Numbered from the stretch's first letter, positions 1 to 10,752 are shown. The stretch is 40,711 bases of DNA from Entrophospora sp. SA101 (GCA_958430865.1 CAUDNR010003001.1:106286-146996), one strand, 5' to 3'. The notes: generated by a model not told the origin, from the letters alone. A program made the numbers and translations.

Positions 1-242
1 TCAAAATCTAACTTAGTTTGCAATCTACCACATCTATTGCACTTTGACAATTCATCATCCCAATACTTTTCTTCACACCTTTCACAAACCATGTCATCTG
101 AAATTCATTCTCCAGTTACTTTACTACAGGCTCTTATTTGATGAACAGATTTGTTATTTTTGTTTTCAAATTTAGAGCAAAAATCACAAGTTTTTTTACT
201 TTCTTTTTCTAATTCTAAAACTGTGAATTCCAGTTCTCTCAT
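1..242 (-). CDS. Zinc-ribbon-like protein, C-terminal part off the window edge, UGA read as Trp (Mollicutes-type code)
   Basis: Seen: starting at ATG 242-240 the minus strand encodes about 80 residues running off the window edge. It contains three CxxC pairs (CDFC, CERC, CNRC), which suggests a small zinc-binding ribbon. One in-frame TGA at 107-105 falls in the context GE-TGA-ISDD, where tryptophan fits naturally. No TAA or TAG interrupts the frame. The start lies just downstream, in the direction of reading, of the coiled-coil frame that ends at 256, so the two look like a bacterial operon with about 14 nt between them. Known: Mollicutes, including the endobacteria of arbuscular mycorrhizal fungi, read UGA as Trp. 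Inference: this is transferred or co-assembled endobacterial DNA. In a fungal nucleus the frame would stop at residue 46. Function unknown. Confidence 0.55.
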
Positions 243-255
243 TGCAATTTAATCA

Positions 256-1138
256 TTATTTAGACTTAATTTCTACTTGGGCAATCATTTCTTGGTTGTG
301 AAATTTTTCTTTTTTGATTAGTCTTTGTAATTGCTGAATCTTAACTTTTGCTTTTGTTTTTAATTGCTTAAACATGCTCTGTTTAGTTGAAGTCAACTTT
401 TTTTCTTCTTCTATAGGTAAAACAGGTAAAGATTTATTGTTTAAGTAGAGTAAACTCTTTAAATTTTCATTTTGTGATTCACTATCAGTTAATTGCTTAC
501 TTAGTTTTTCTATTTTTTTGTTCTTTTGATTTGATTCTTCCTCTAACTTTTCAATTTGGGTTTCTAAATAAGCAATCTTTTCACTGGCACTTTTGAGTTT
601 CTTGTATTTTTCTTTTATATCTTCTGCTTGATTTTTACTTCATTTTTCACCAACTGCCAAAATTTCCTTAACTTGTCCCTGTTCTATTTTTATTCTGTCT
701 TCTAATGCTTCTATCTCTGCTTCCGACTCTTTTTGCTTGACTTCTAATTCTACCACCTTTGGTTCTAAAATAGCATTCTTTTCTTCTAATTCTTTATTTT
801 TATCATAAATAAAACCAAAAAGACTCTGAACTATTTCAGGTTCATTCAGTAAAACCTTTAACAATGTTTTCAAGGGTGAATTCATTACTAAAATTAACTT
901 TCTCAACTCCATTTTCTTCTTGAACCTTTACCCACTGATCTCAAGACCAAAAATGTTGTTTCAAGGTCATTAAAGTGCCTGACATTTCTGATCATTCACT
1001 TTCCATAACATTATTAACTGCATTTAAAGTTCTTAACTTGAATTCTTGATCTTTATCAGCTAGTTGCTTTTTCAACAATTCTATTTCGTTGATTAGTTCT
1101 TTATTTGCTTGTTGTTGTTCTTTTAGGATGTTTGTCAT
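256..1138 (-). pseudogene. Long coiled-coil protein of Mollicutes-type code (UGA=Trp) with one frameshift
   Basis: Seen: from ATG 1138-1136 the frame reads as a Lys/Glu/Gln-rich coiled coil. It has in-frame TGA at 994-992 (ESE-TGA-SEM) and at 943-941 (HFWS-TGA-DQW). A one-base shift between about 930 and 802 moves the reading into a second frame. That frame continues through TGA 642-640 (GEK-TGA-SKN) to TAA 258-256, adding more heptad-rich sequence. Read with the standard code, only a 90-residue piece (912-640) survives. The aromatic context of the second TGA argues strongly for tryptophan. Known: UGA=Trp is normal in Mollicutes, not in fungal nuclear genes. Inference: an endobacterial surface or structural coiled-coil gene that has drifted after insertion, or contamination in the assembly. 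No function can be assigned. Confidence 0.6.
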
Positions 1139-3085
1139 GGTTTTACTTTTTTTTTTTAATTCTTTTAATATACTTATATCCTTTTTATGAGGGCATATTA
1201 AGTATATAAATTATTTTAGTACTTTTTTACTTTAAAAGTGGAAAAAGCTAATAATACTCATCAAAAAATCAAATTTATTAAACTTAATGACAGTAAGAAG
1301 TCATAGAGGTGATTTTATTCTAAATATTTTATTCATTGCCAGTAAGGTTGTGGGCGAAACCTCTTAATGACTGTCGAAACTCTGTCGAAACTCTAATGAA
1401 CAATTAATGTGTAACCCTGATGATTGGTGAAAACCCCAAATGCGAAACTCTGCCAAAACTCTAATAAACAATTAATGTGTAACCTGTCAAAACTCTGTCG
1501 ATTGATTTCTGGAGGAATTTCTCCCGCAACCTTAGCATGCACCCTTGGTAGATTATGCGCCATTTATTATGATTTTTATAATAAATTTATGATATATATA
1601 TGTTTTTTAATGGATGATGATTATTGTTGTTGTTGAGATATTTTCAAAAGTTTTATTCATGAAATTTTTTAATTGTATAGGAGTGTAAGAATTTGATAAA
1701 AAAAAAATTTAATCTTTATTTATTATTATACTGATTTTTTTGGAATTGGATTATTTATTGTTGTGTTTATCTTGTTTTTATTATTATTTTGTTGTTTGCA
1801 TTCATCTTTTTATTATTATTGGGAAATTTGGATTTAATACTAATCAAACAAACAATTTTAATATTGTTGTTTGCTTTTACCTTTTTTTATTTTTAAATTT
1901 ATTCACTATAATGTGATTGGTGCTATTCATCGTACAGTTTTAAGTTTGTTGAAATGAGAGTTTGACTGTGGGTTCACTATCATTATCACTATAATTATGA
2001 TTGCTATTATCATTGTCCATGTTGCAAATAAGTAAAGGAGAGATATCACATCTCTAAAGCAGATTAAATTTGAGTAATACAATTATGCAAATGCATAAAT
2101 CTGGTGTCTCTATTCCTTATTCATTTTGATAACTAATAATATTTTGTGAATAAATAGGTTTAGTTGATGCAAGTATATAATATATTAATATATTACAAGT
2201 TTATTAGAAAGTTTCTTTTTAGCTGGAGAAACTGACAAACAGAAGATATACAGTTGAAACTATGTTGGAAGAATTAGATATTATGGCAGAAGTTCAAGTT
2301 GATAAAAACTTTGGTTCTCAAACTTTAAACTATTTGTGGGTGGATTAATCACCTATGTTGTATTAGTATATTTAGAGCAATGCCAGAGGTTGTGAGTATG
2401 TGACCCAATATCATCTGTCCTTATATTATTATGACCTAATTAGTATTAGTCTGTTATAGAGAGCTACCCCAGAATCACCAGCAAAAAAAGTGATATTTAT
2501 CCAATAAAATTGCAAGATCATGTGTTCTGTTCTGTTACTGCTGTATATTATAGTAAAACTTAGTGAAGGATAGGTTATACATATTATCAGAAATTATCAT
2601 TGTTAACTCAGGCACAATCTCATGATACCCTGACTATACATGCAGTCCAAACTAATTATGACTTTCGGCATGTTGTAATGTTGTAATGTCATAAATATAT
2701 TTAGGCATCCATTTTCAAATTGTAATGTATAATCATGTTGGAATATCATAATCATGTCATAATGTCATAATCATATTGTAATGTCATAAGAATTCCATCC
2801 CAATTTATATGTCCCATATATACCAACAGACATTTTTTGTAATAGTAAGTCAAATGGTCTGTTATAGAGAAAGTGAACTCTACTTACACTATAAGTGATT
2901 CCATGCATAGCTCAAAACCAAGCTACACAAGAAGGAAATAATGATTCAATATATTTGAAAAAAAAACAGAAATAAAACAAAAGCTCTTTTTGAAGATTGT
3001 AATTATTAATGATAATAAAATTTACTGGGTAAAGCAATTAAATGAATATTTATCACCAATTAGTTGATTTGGAAGATGATGTTGG
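1139..3085. other. Gene-poor stretch with short repeats and one orphan exon-like piece
   Basis: No gene is recognisable. A short open stretch at about 2224-2348 (+) follows a good acceptor (tttttag) and reads LEKLTNRRYTVETMLEEL, but no partner exons were found. Around 2660-2790 there are degenerate iterations of TAATGTCATAATCAT-like words. The stretch 1140-1260 is poly-T and AT-rich and may contain the boundary between the UGA=Trp block and fungal DNA. Confidence 0.4.
1382..1484 (+). repeat. Two-copy direct repeat, unit about 35 bp, period about 68 bp
   Basis: The words CTGTCGAAACTCTAATGAAC (about 1382) and CTGCCAAAACTCTAATAAAC (about 1450) are both followed by AATTAATGTGTAACC. The copies differ at only a few positions. 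A shorter TGTCGAAACTC doublet sits just before the first copy. Confidence 0.7.
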
Positions 3086-4516
3086 TTAATGCTCATGCTC
3101 ATATTCAACTTCAACATAAGCAGCACCTAAAACAATTAATTGAAAAAATCAGAAAAAATATCACAAAATATTAAATATTTTTTTGCTGATTTTACAAAAC
3201 TTACAAGATTTTTTATTCTGTTTGAATGTTGTTATCTTATTTTTTCGTTTATTCTATCAAAAAAAAATATAATATATATTGTTATTATTATTACAAGTTA
3301 CTTATGTTCAACCATCAATGAGATAGATACCTTTAAATTATTTTCTTCAACTATTTCTTCTTCATACTCTTCTAGTTCTTGTGAATCTTCTGAATCATCA
3401 TCATTGTCAAATTCATCCTCATCCTCTTCTTGAAGAAGATCTTCTAAATCCGCCAACTCTGATTCACTATCACCTTCAACAAATTCATTTTCCTCCTAAA
3501 AAAATTTTATGATTACAAATAAGTATATGATGTCAAGCTAATAAATAAATAAAAAATCCATATTATATCACACCATCAATAATAATAGACATTTACCTCA
3601 CTATTTAAATCTTCTACTTCACTCTCACTTGTAAGATCATCTTCAACTTCAACTTTATCACCTTCCAAAACTGATCTCCAAACCTTTTCATTAACATTAA
3701 GTGGTGTATCACCATAAGCTTTATTTTTCAACCGACCAATCAACTCCTTTTCTATTGCATGATCTAAATGTGCAGCTGCTTCAGCCTTTCATTCTCTAGT
3801 TGATTCTCTCCTCTCAATTTTCTTTTTGATTCCAACAAGCTTTGGTCTAATGAATTTGTGTTTATTTTTGTGAAAAATATTTTTTAAGAAAAGAATATAA
3901 TATTAATAAAATACTACATCCACTAACCGATCTTTTAATTTTAACTTCCTCACCTGTATTAAATATTGAGTGATTTTTGTTAACCATTGTTTGCATTTAT
4001 GAATCAAAAAATTTGGCCAGAACAGTAACTCTTTATCAAACTTTTTTTTTATAAATAAAATATTATAATCTGTTAAAATATAAATAAATAATTATCGATA
4101 TAAAAAATTCTGTTCTAAAGCTTTTTTATAATTTTTTAAAAGTTTTGTTTTTTGCCATATTTTTGCAGGAGTATGAGCTCTTTCAGCGATTTTTGTATAT
4201 AAATAAATTGTACCTATCAAATAAGAAAAATCAATAATTAATTTTTAATTTTAATCAGAATATTTATATATGGATATCAATGATTCCTAGAAACTAACCA
4301 TTTATTTCACGAACAGTTGCATATTGACTATTTGCCAATGGACAAGATTGTCTACTACAAAATCCAGTGACATTATATTCATTTTGACAAAAATTCTGAG
4401 TTTTTGTTCTAAAGGGCAAAACAAAGGCTTCTTAATACATTATAATGAAGTAAAAAATAAACATATAATATACAAAAATTTTGGTTTATAACTTGCCAAA
4501 TCACTTCATCTGACAT
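3086..4516 (-). pseudogene. MAK16: MAK16 ribosome-biogenesis protein, eight exons, with a nonsense codon and a lost splice donor
   Basis: Exons 4516-4474, 4427-4299, 4213-4110, 4040-3928, 3846-3597, 3495-3331, 3253-3205 and 3126-3086 join in phase to 298 codons. Family landmarks are clear: an N-terminus MSDEVIWQVINQ, the cysteine cluster ([17 protein letters not shown]), [53 protein letters not shown], an acidic Asp/Glu tail, and the C-terminal YVEVEYE. MAK16 is a nucleolar zinc-binding factor for early 60S subunit assembly. Two lesions are seen. TGA at 3791-3789 stands where the family has Arg (a CGA to TGA change in RE-x-KAEAAA). The intron after exon 3 starts AATT instead of GT at 4109. 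Substitutions at otherwise invariant positions also suggest relaxed constraint. Inference: a dead copy, with the working gene elsewhere. A sequencing error cannot be excluded for either single base. Confidence 0.8.
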
Positions 4517-4812
4517 TTATATATGTATATATAATTGTTTTTGGAAATGAAAAATTTTTTATCAGATGAATCGAATATTTGTACTACCAGATTTCAGGGC
4601 TAATGTGATGTTAGGATACATTCATGTTTGTAAAAAATGAATTTTATTAATTTTATTTTATTTATTAGTTTTATTCAAATTATTAATTTTATATTAGTTT
4701 ATTTAAAAATCTTACTAACTGATCCTGTGCAGTGTATAAATTTCGGTGTGTAACTAGTACAAATGTAGGAAGCTATTTTACAAATTTAGAAACTATCTGC
4801 AGGAAATTACTG
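4517..4812. other. AT-rich spacer between MAK16 and the transposon
   Basis: About 300 bases upstream of the MAK16 start, with no coding potential seen. It would contain that gene's former promoter. It ends at the left inverted end of the transposon. Confidence 0.5.
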
Positions 4813-4851
4813 ATGTAAGCATGGTGGAAATTCCCTTTTTTTGTGTAACAT
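4813..4851 (+). repeat. Left terminal inverted repeat of the transposon
   Basis: Core GTAAGCATGGTGGAAATTC at 4815-4833 is a perfect inverted match to 8099-8117. Homology continues imperfectly to GTGTAACAT at 4843-4851. Confidence 0.8.
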
Positions 4852-4867
4852 TTGAAGATCAAAAAAA

Positions 4868-4965
4868 AATTTTATTTTTTTAATATTATATTAATTTTTA
4901 ATTTTATTTTTTAATATTAATTTTTAATTTTATTTTTTAATATTAATTTTTAATATTATTATTCA
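4868..4965. repeat. AT-only minisatellite inside the transposon's left end
   Basis: About three imperfect iterations of a roughly 30-bp A/T unit (TTTTTAATATTAATTTTTAA followed by TTTTATT). It lies between the left inverted end and the stop codon of the transposon gene, so it may serve as the 3' untranslated region. Confidence 0.55.
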
Positions 4966-5014
4966 TTACAATTTTTATGAAACCTATTGGATAATTTAGA
5001 TAAATATTTTTTTA

Positions 5015-7911
5015 TTAATTTAAATTATAAATTTTTAAAGTTAAAATAATTTTTTGTTGGTACTTATTTAATGCTTCAGTTAATTGTTTATTTGCAGAAT
5101 CATCATTTTGAAAAATTATAAATTCATCATTATCATTAATATTTTTTTCATCTTCAGAACTACTACTATCATTATCATTGTCTTTCTTTTTTTTCTTTTT
5201 TTTATTGTTATCTTGTCCAGATTTTTTCAATCTTTCAATAAAAGAAGGAACTAATTGATTAATCTTTTCTGAAAAATATTGGTAACAATAAACACATAAA
5301 TTATTTTGCCTGTTAAAACAAATAATATGAAATGAATGACCACAAGTTAAAAAATAGCTTGGAATATTTTGATCTAAAATCTTACAAAAGTTGGCATCAC
5401 AAAATTTTTGAGTATTAGGAATGTGTGATGAAAGAAAAGCTGTTGGTAAAGCAACTTCCCATAATTTACCCATTGTTGGAAGATCATAATATTGTTTTTC
5501 ATTTGCTTTTCTTTTTGTAAGTTTTTGTGTTTTACCTAAATTATTCCAAACTGATTCAAAGTATTGTAATAAAAATATAGCTGATCTTTCTAGCATACAA
5601 TCTATATTTTTTTTTGAATAAGGATATTTTTTTTTTTCAACAAATGCATTTAAAAAATTATTATTATGTTTTTCAGTATCTATAACTAAAGCATCACGCC
5701 TTAATCTTTTTGGATCAAAACCTTTATCAGATGTGTATCTACGTAATAAAGAGTGAAAGTTTTCTACATAACTATCATGAAATAGTGATAAGTATTGCCT
5801 AATAAAATTGTAAATTGGATGATTAATTTGATTCCAGTAAAAAATATCACTTAGAAAAGCCAAAATAGCCTTATCATAATTTTTTCTTTTAAATCTTGCC
5901 ATAAAAGTCCATACACGAAATAAAGTTTCAATATATTCATCGAAAAATCCTCCTCGAAATAAAACTCCATAAATATCCAACACAGAGGGAATGATATTAT
6001 CTAACAAGTCAATACTAGTTGCATATTCAATATCTTTACATAGTTTAAATTTTTTTAAGATTTCTTGCCTAACTAACTTCCAACCACCATAACTTAGATA
6101 TAGAAGTAAATTAATTTTCCATGGAAATATTCTTTCTCCAAGATCTTTTTTAGCCTTAAAAACATACAAATAGAGCTTATTAAAAAAAGGATAAAAAATT
6201 TTATATGTTGTTTCACGTGTGTTTAGTGAGATGTGTAGAGGACCAATTAAAGGAACTAACTTAGTTATTTGATCAGGAATATTATTATTTAACTTTAAAA
6301 TTTTTTGAGTAATTGCACTACAAATATATAACTGGCCAGGCCAGTCAGCTGATATTGGGATTATATTTGTTTGAATATAATCTTGAATTTCAGAAAATTG
6401 AAATAAAAAATTTGCTGCTTTTAAATAATCATCCAGTGATTTAAGATTCAACTCTTGAAATTCAATCAACTTAACACAATCCATTGTACGTATATTATAC
6501 ATATCTTCTTGAATCCAGTTGGTATTGTATGAGTGAATTGATAATGTGTTTATTAATTCTTTTTCAGGTAAGAGAGTCATTTCTGGAACTGACCAAAATG
6601 ATTTTCTATTTATATAACTAACACTAAATTTGTTCATATATGTATTATATAAATAATATATTAAACTATTAGAGTCTACAAGATTTGGATTATGTACTTT
6701 GAATCCAGATGGAGATAAGTAATAAATTGAAGGGATATTTGGAGTATTTATTGTCATAGTCATCATATGTGCAACTTGTGAAGTTGAAGTAGTGTTTGGC
6801 ATTCTTGATTGGTGTATGTCATGATAGTCATCTATATTTAAAATAAAAGTATTAATTTTCTAAAAAAAAATTTTTAATTTTAATTTTAATAAATAATATA
6901 TATATTATAAAATATTATAAAATATAAATAAAATTATTTACCTTTTTTTTTAAATATTCTAGTACACTCAAAGCATGATCTTTTTCTATTTTATTCATTT
7001 TGTTAATTAATGAACGATAAGTAGTTGATAAGCCAACATTTGATAGCATGTTAATTCCAGAACATGATGTGCCAGTTCCGACTAAAAACAATCCCATATC
7101 ATCTTTAAAATAAGTACAATGTTTATTTCTAATACTTACTAACTGGTAAATTAATACCATAATTTTTTTTTTAATACTTTCAATTGTTTTTTGATTTTTA
7201 TTTTTAATATTTGTTGATTAAACTAATGTATTAAAAAAATGAACAAATCCAGGATGTTTATTACTCACATATTCCATAAAATTGTTTACATTATAGATTG
7301 GATTTATTTTTTCCTTATGTTGAGCATTGTATAAAATTTTTGTTAAAATTTCTATTTCTTTTGTAAAATATTTACAAAAATTTGTTTCTTCTAAAAATAA
7401 ATAAACAGTAATATTAAAATAAGTATAATAAACATATATATAAAATGTAAAATTTTTTGATGCTTTTATATTATATTTAAAATATAAATTATTTGCCTGA
7501 TATTAAAAATAATTCATCAAAATTTTCTTTTAATTGGTCTAATTCATTTTGTATAAATTGAATATTTGCCTTAAGTTGAATATTTTCTGATGATTTATTT
7601 ATTAATTCATTATATTCAGCTTCATGTAAAATAAATTTTCTTTTTTTTTCATGTAATGGTAATTTTAAACAAAAATTTTCATCATCATTATTATTATTAT
7701 TCTTATCATTCCTATCATATACTACAAGATCATTGTAACATTTATGGCATAACTGTGAACCTATTTCTAAAACACATAAATTCTCTTTGTTATTAGACAA
7801 AACTTTTCGTAAGGAATCTTCATTTAACTTCTGGAAGGTAGTGTTTTCATAATTGCTAAAATTACAAATTTCACAAGGTCCAAAATTGCTTCGTTTCCTT
7901 CCCATATTCAC
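5015..7911 (-). pseudogene. Candidate DDE transposase with N-terminal zinc finger and C-terminal RING-like finger; one internal stop
   Basis: Exons 7911-7497, 7390-6942 and 6859-5015 join in phase to 903 codons. The first intron uses a GC donor (TCAG|gcaaat) and the second a GT donor. Landmarks in order: CEIC and CHKC near the N-terminus; an Asp/Asn run and coiled coil; GLFLVGTGTSCSGINML; NIDDYHDIH; SADWPGQLY; YVENFHSLLRR; then CGHSFHIIC with CVYC, a RING-like metal-binding pattern; and finally a poly-Lys/Asp-Ser-Glu tail. Inference: Asp of DDYH, Asp of ADWP and Glu of ENFHS could be the DDE catalytic triad of an RNase H-fold transposase. This rests on motif spacing and on the flanking inverted ends only. 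One TAA at 7220-7218 (FNTLV-stop-STN) interrupts exon 2 while the frame stays open on both sides, so this copy has probably lost autonomy recently. The last exon alone is a 595-residue open frame. Confidence 0.65.
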
Positions 7912-8081
7912 ACCAAAAAGTTTACTAATAAAATGTCAATGGAATTTCTGATCTTTTCTGATCTAGACTTAGAATATATGAAGGCGTTTATGTGCAAAAT
8001 TTGAATACACATTCATTATTACACTTTACCCTGGCATTTGGTTACACTATTGTAATTCTACTTTAAACAATATAAATAATT

Positions 8082-8119
8082 ATGTTACACGAAAAATAGA
8101 ATTTCCACCATGCTTACAT
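8082..8119 (-). repeat. Right terminal inverted repeat of the transposon
   Basis: Reverse complement of the left end, 38 bp, beginning ATGTTACACG and ending CATGCTTACAT. See the transposon entry. Confidence 0.8.
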
Positions 8120-9480
8120 ATTAATTATTTATCCTATTGGTTCTTTTTTTGGGAGGACAGACGCAAATTGTTTTTTTTTTTTTTGGGGAAAACAATTAAT
8201 TTTTTGACAGAGCTCAAGGTGACAAAACGAGTGTTGTTGTTTGGTTTGGTTTGAGTTTCCTAAAGAAAACGTGTTAATAACTAACCAGAGATACTGTTTT
8301 TTATTTGTACTGATTGATATTTTTATTTTAGTTTATAAATATTTTAATTGGAATCAAAACGCGGAGCAGATCTTGCTGGGTAATTATAAGATTCTTATCA
8401 ACAATGAATGTTTGGTATTTTGCTTTGCGTAATCGTAATAATAATAATATTATTATATAATTAGAAGGCAAGGCAGCATGACTGAAACAATTCAAATATG
8501 CAACGTTTGATTATCGGAAATTGGCAGACGTTGAAGCACGCACACTGCCTTGAACACTTTACAGTCATTCTCACGTATTCCTCATGTGCACAAGGCTAAT
8601 CTGACTACGCTGCTCCCGATGATACAATGATGCAATTGAATTTTCAGGGGGGGGGGCGCAAAGCTCTGGAGTTTGCCGAGATTGCATCAATTGTCAAGGA
8701 TGTTTTTCACTAATCTTCCCAGATCAGAGAAGGCTGCTGGCACACTAGCCGAAAAGTTGCTTGCGACGATCTCACCTCTAGGGAAGGATGGCACTGTGGC
8801 CAAGTCGCAACTCTGCTGATGAATTTAGACAGAACTCAGGACCCAAAACTCCGAATTCAGGGAAAAACCAAAACAACAACCCAGGTTGTAACCTCCGAGT
8901 TGGAGAATTTTCAATCAGTTGCGGACACCAACTTTGTACTGGAGAGGTATAACACAAAGCAATCATCACACAAGCACCAGCTATCAGTGATCAATGCCCA
9001 TATGATAACAGTCAAGCCTGGTCTGAGGGAAAGATAAGTAAAAGTTTGTCCAAAGCCTTCCAACGTGTTCAACCCTCCTTCACCTGTGGAAAATATTCCA
9101 TGGTGCTGAATTGTGCTTGATTGCATCGCGATTGCATGTTTGTGATAGGAAATTTTTATTAAATCTGACACCTGTGATCAACATCAGATTTATTATTCAT
9201 AAGGAACCATAATTGATAATGAGGAAAAACAATTTATTTTGTGAATCCCAGAGATCTGGGTAGACATGCATTATTAAGAGTTTCATTTATGCATGGCCTT
9301 GGTATTATTACTACTTGGGTGATGCAATTGTTTGTTATGTCAATGATGATATCAAATGTATTGAATAATAATCATGACCATCATGAATATTTGTTGGATG
9401 GAGGCATTCACATACAAGGAAATGATTAAATAGCTAAGTCATGTTTGTTTTATTAAAGATGTATGATTAATTATATTTAA
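8120..9480. other. GC-richer island (core about 8470-9170) of unknown origin with broken coding-like frames
   Basis: The core is visibly richer in G and C than everything around it, uses mixed codons and has long runs without homopolymers. Several short frames look protein-like, for example FFTNLPRSEKAAGTLAEKLL (about 8703) and LDRTQDPKLRIQGKTK (about 8822, +). They lie in different frames separated by stops. A run of nine G at about 8647 is unusual here. No family was recognised. Possible sources are an old retroelement, a transferred fragment or a decayed host gene. Confidence 0.35.
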
Positions 9481-9490
9481 AATACACAAT

Positions 9491-9734
9491 AAAAAATTTC
9501 AAGACTGCACCACTATGTCAATCAAGCTATCAAGCTGTTATGATTTAATTGACGATCCGTCTATGAATGAGTGAAATGTCGATCTTTTTACTATTAAAAA
9601 ACGGAGGAAATATCTTATAGAATGATCTGCAAAAATATATTCCACATCCCGTCATGTGATAAAATTTAATGAAAGAAAATGAAAAAAATTGCAAGACTGC
9701 ACCACTATGCCAATCAAACTATCAGGCTGTTATG
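9491..9734 (+). repeat. Direct repeat pair, about 52 bp each, 192 bp apart
   Basis: Copies at 9491-9542 and 9683-9734 share AAGACTGCACCACTATG, CAATCAA and CTATCA(A/G)GCTGTTATG. They differ at about four positions. No gene lies between them. They may be long terminal or internal remnants of a short element. Confidence 0.7.
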
Positions 9735-10752
9735 TTTGTGCATGTTTTTAAAATTCTTTTGTGCTAATTTAGGGTCCCATCTTTCTTTGCTTATATATAA
9801 TCTATTGGTTCTCTTTTTACTGGTCAAATGATGCCAAATTAGGCGAATGAGGTATCAGTAAATATTAGAATCTGATATCTGATCAATATTTTTAAAAAAA
9901 TAATTTTGGTATTGGCATACTGATAAGTTAATAATATTTTATCATATAGTCTAAAGCTTACTAGTAAATATTGAAAGTGCCAATATTTATCCTATTTTTT
10001 AGTTAATTATTGGCTTAGTTAAATAAACCAATAACTCTTTATATTGTAATTAAGTTATCGGATTAAATATTTCTAAAGCTCTTTGTACTAAAATAATATC
10101 ATAATCTTGAGTAGCAGTTAGGTTTCTATTTGAATAAGGTTTACTTGAATAAAACAAAAAAAAAAAAAAAAACAAATAAAACAAATAAAACAAATAAAAC
10201 ACATAAAATGAATAAAACAAATAAAACAAATGAATTTGAATAAAAAGAACAAAACACATAAAATGAATAAAACGAATAAAATGAATAAATTAGAATAAAA
10301 CGATAAAGCAAATAAAACAGATAAATGGAATTGTATTATGAATAGAAACCATGCATTGAGATTAAAATCAATAAATAAACAAACAAATAGCTTTTATTGC
10401 AAAATAATTAATTTTGTTCCTTTGGTGTTAATGATTGAATCAATCACACAAGTAGTATATAGTCAATTTAAACAGCATTGTTTTTAAAGAATTTATTCAA
10501 AATAATATCATTAAATGTATAAAGTTTAATGCTGCAAATTTTTTTGATACATCACTCAGTACAAAATCAATCATATTTATTCATTTACTTTAAAGTTTCT
10601 TTATTTCTTTTTTTGATATAATAAATTTATCCTTTGTTTATTTGTTTTAGTAGATTCAAGTAGATTTTATTAGATCAAATAGTACACTACAGCAAATTTT
10701 CGGAGAACCAATTACATGAAAACACACATAATAAGTATACATAATTTGTGGC
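9735..10752. other. Non-coding AT-rich stretch with an AAATAAAACA simple repeat
   Basis: No gene seen. From about 10156 to 10330 there is a degenerate satellite of AAATAAAAC(A/G) words, preceded by an uninterrupted A-run at about 10155-10172. Short open frames here are low-complexity translations of that repeat. Confidence 0.6.

Larger units (their letters stand above)
4813..8119 (-). mobile_element. DNA transposon, about 3.3 kb, with 38-39 bp terminal inverted repeats
   Basis: Seen: the left end (4813-4851) and the reverse complement of the right end (8082-8119) share ATGTAAGCATGGTGGAAATT followed by C, two or three differing bases, a T-run and GTGTAACAT, with one indel. Between them lies one three-exon gene on the minus strand (7911-5015) that fills almost the whole interval. 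The flanks show no obvious long target-site duplication; the outermost AT is present on both sides. Known: a gene with candidate DDE residues between inverted ends is the layout of an autonomous cut-and-paste element. Inference: a transposon family probably expanded in Glomeromycotina. I cannot place it in a named superfamily. Confidence 0.75.

Noticed and set aside
1..1138. Selenocysteine as the reason for in-frame TGA
   Set aside because: Several TGAs occur in coiled-coil and Trp-like contexts with no Cys alignment; reassignment to Trp is simpler.
1424..1636. 70-residue plus-strand frame
   Set aside because: It runs through a direct repeat and into low-complexity sequence, with no protein-like composition or splice context.
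3140..3433. Plus-strand Ser-rich open frame
   Set aside because: It is the antisense of the acidic Asp/Glu tail of the MAK16 gene; its serines are the complement of GAA/GAT runs.
10050..10259. Phe/Tyr/Leu-rich minus-strand frame
   Set aside because: A translation of the AAATAAAACA simple repeat.
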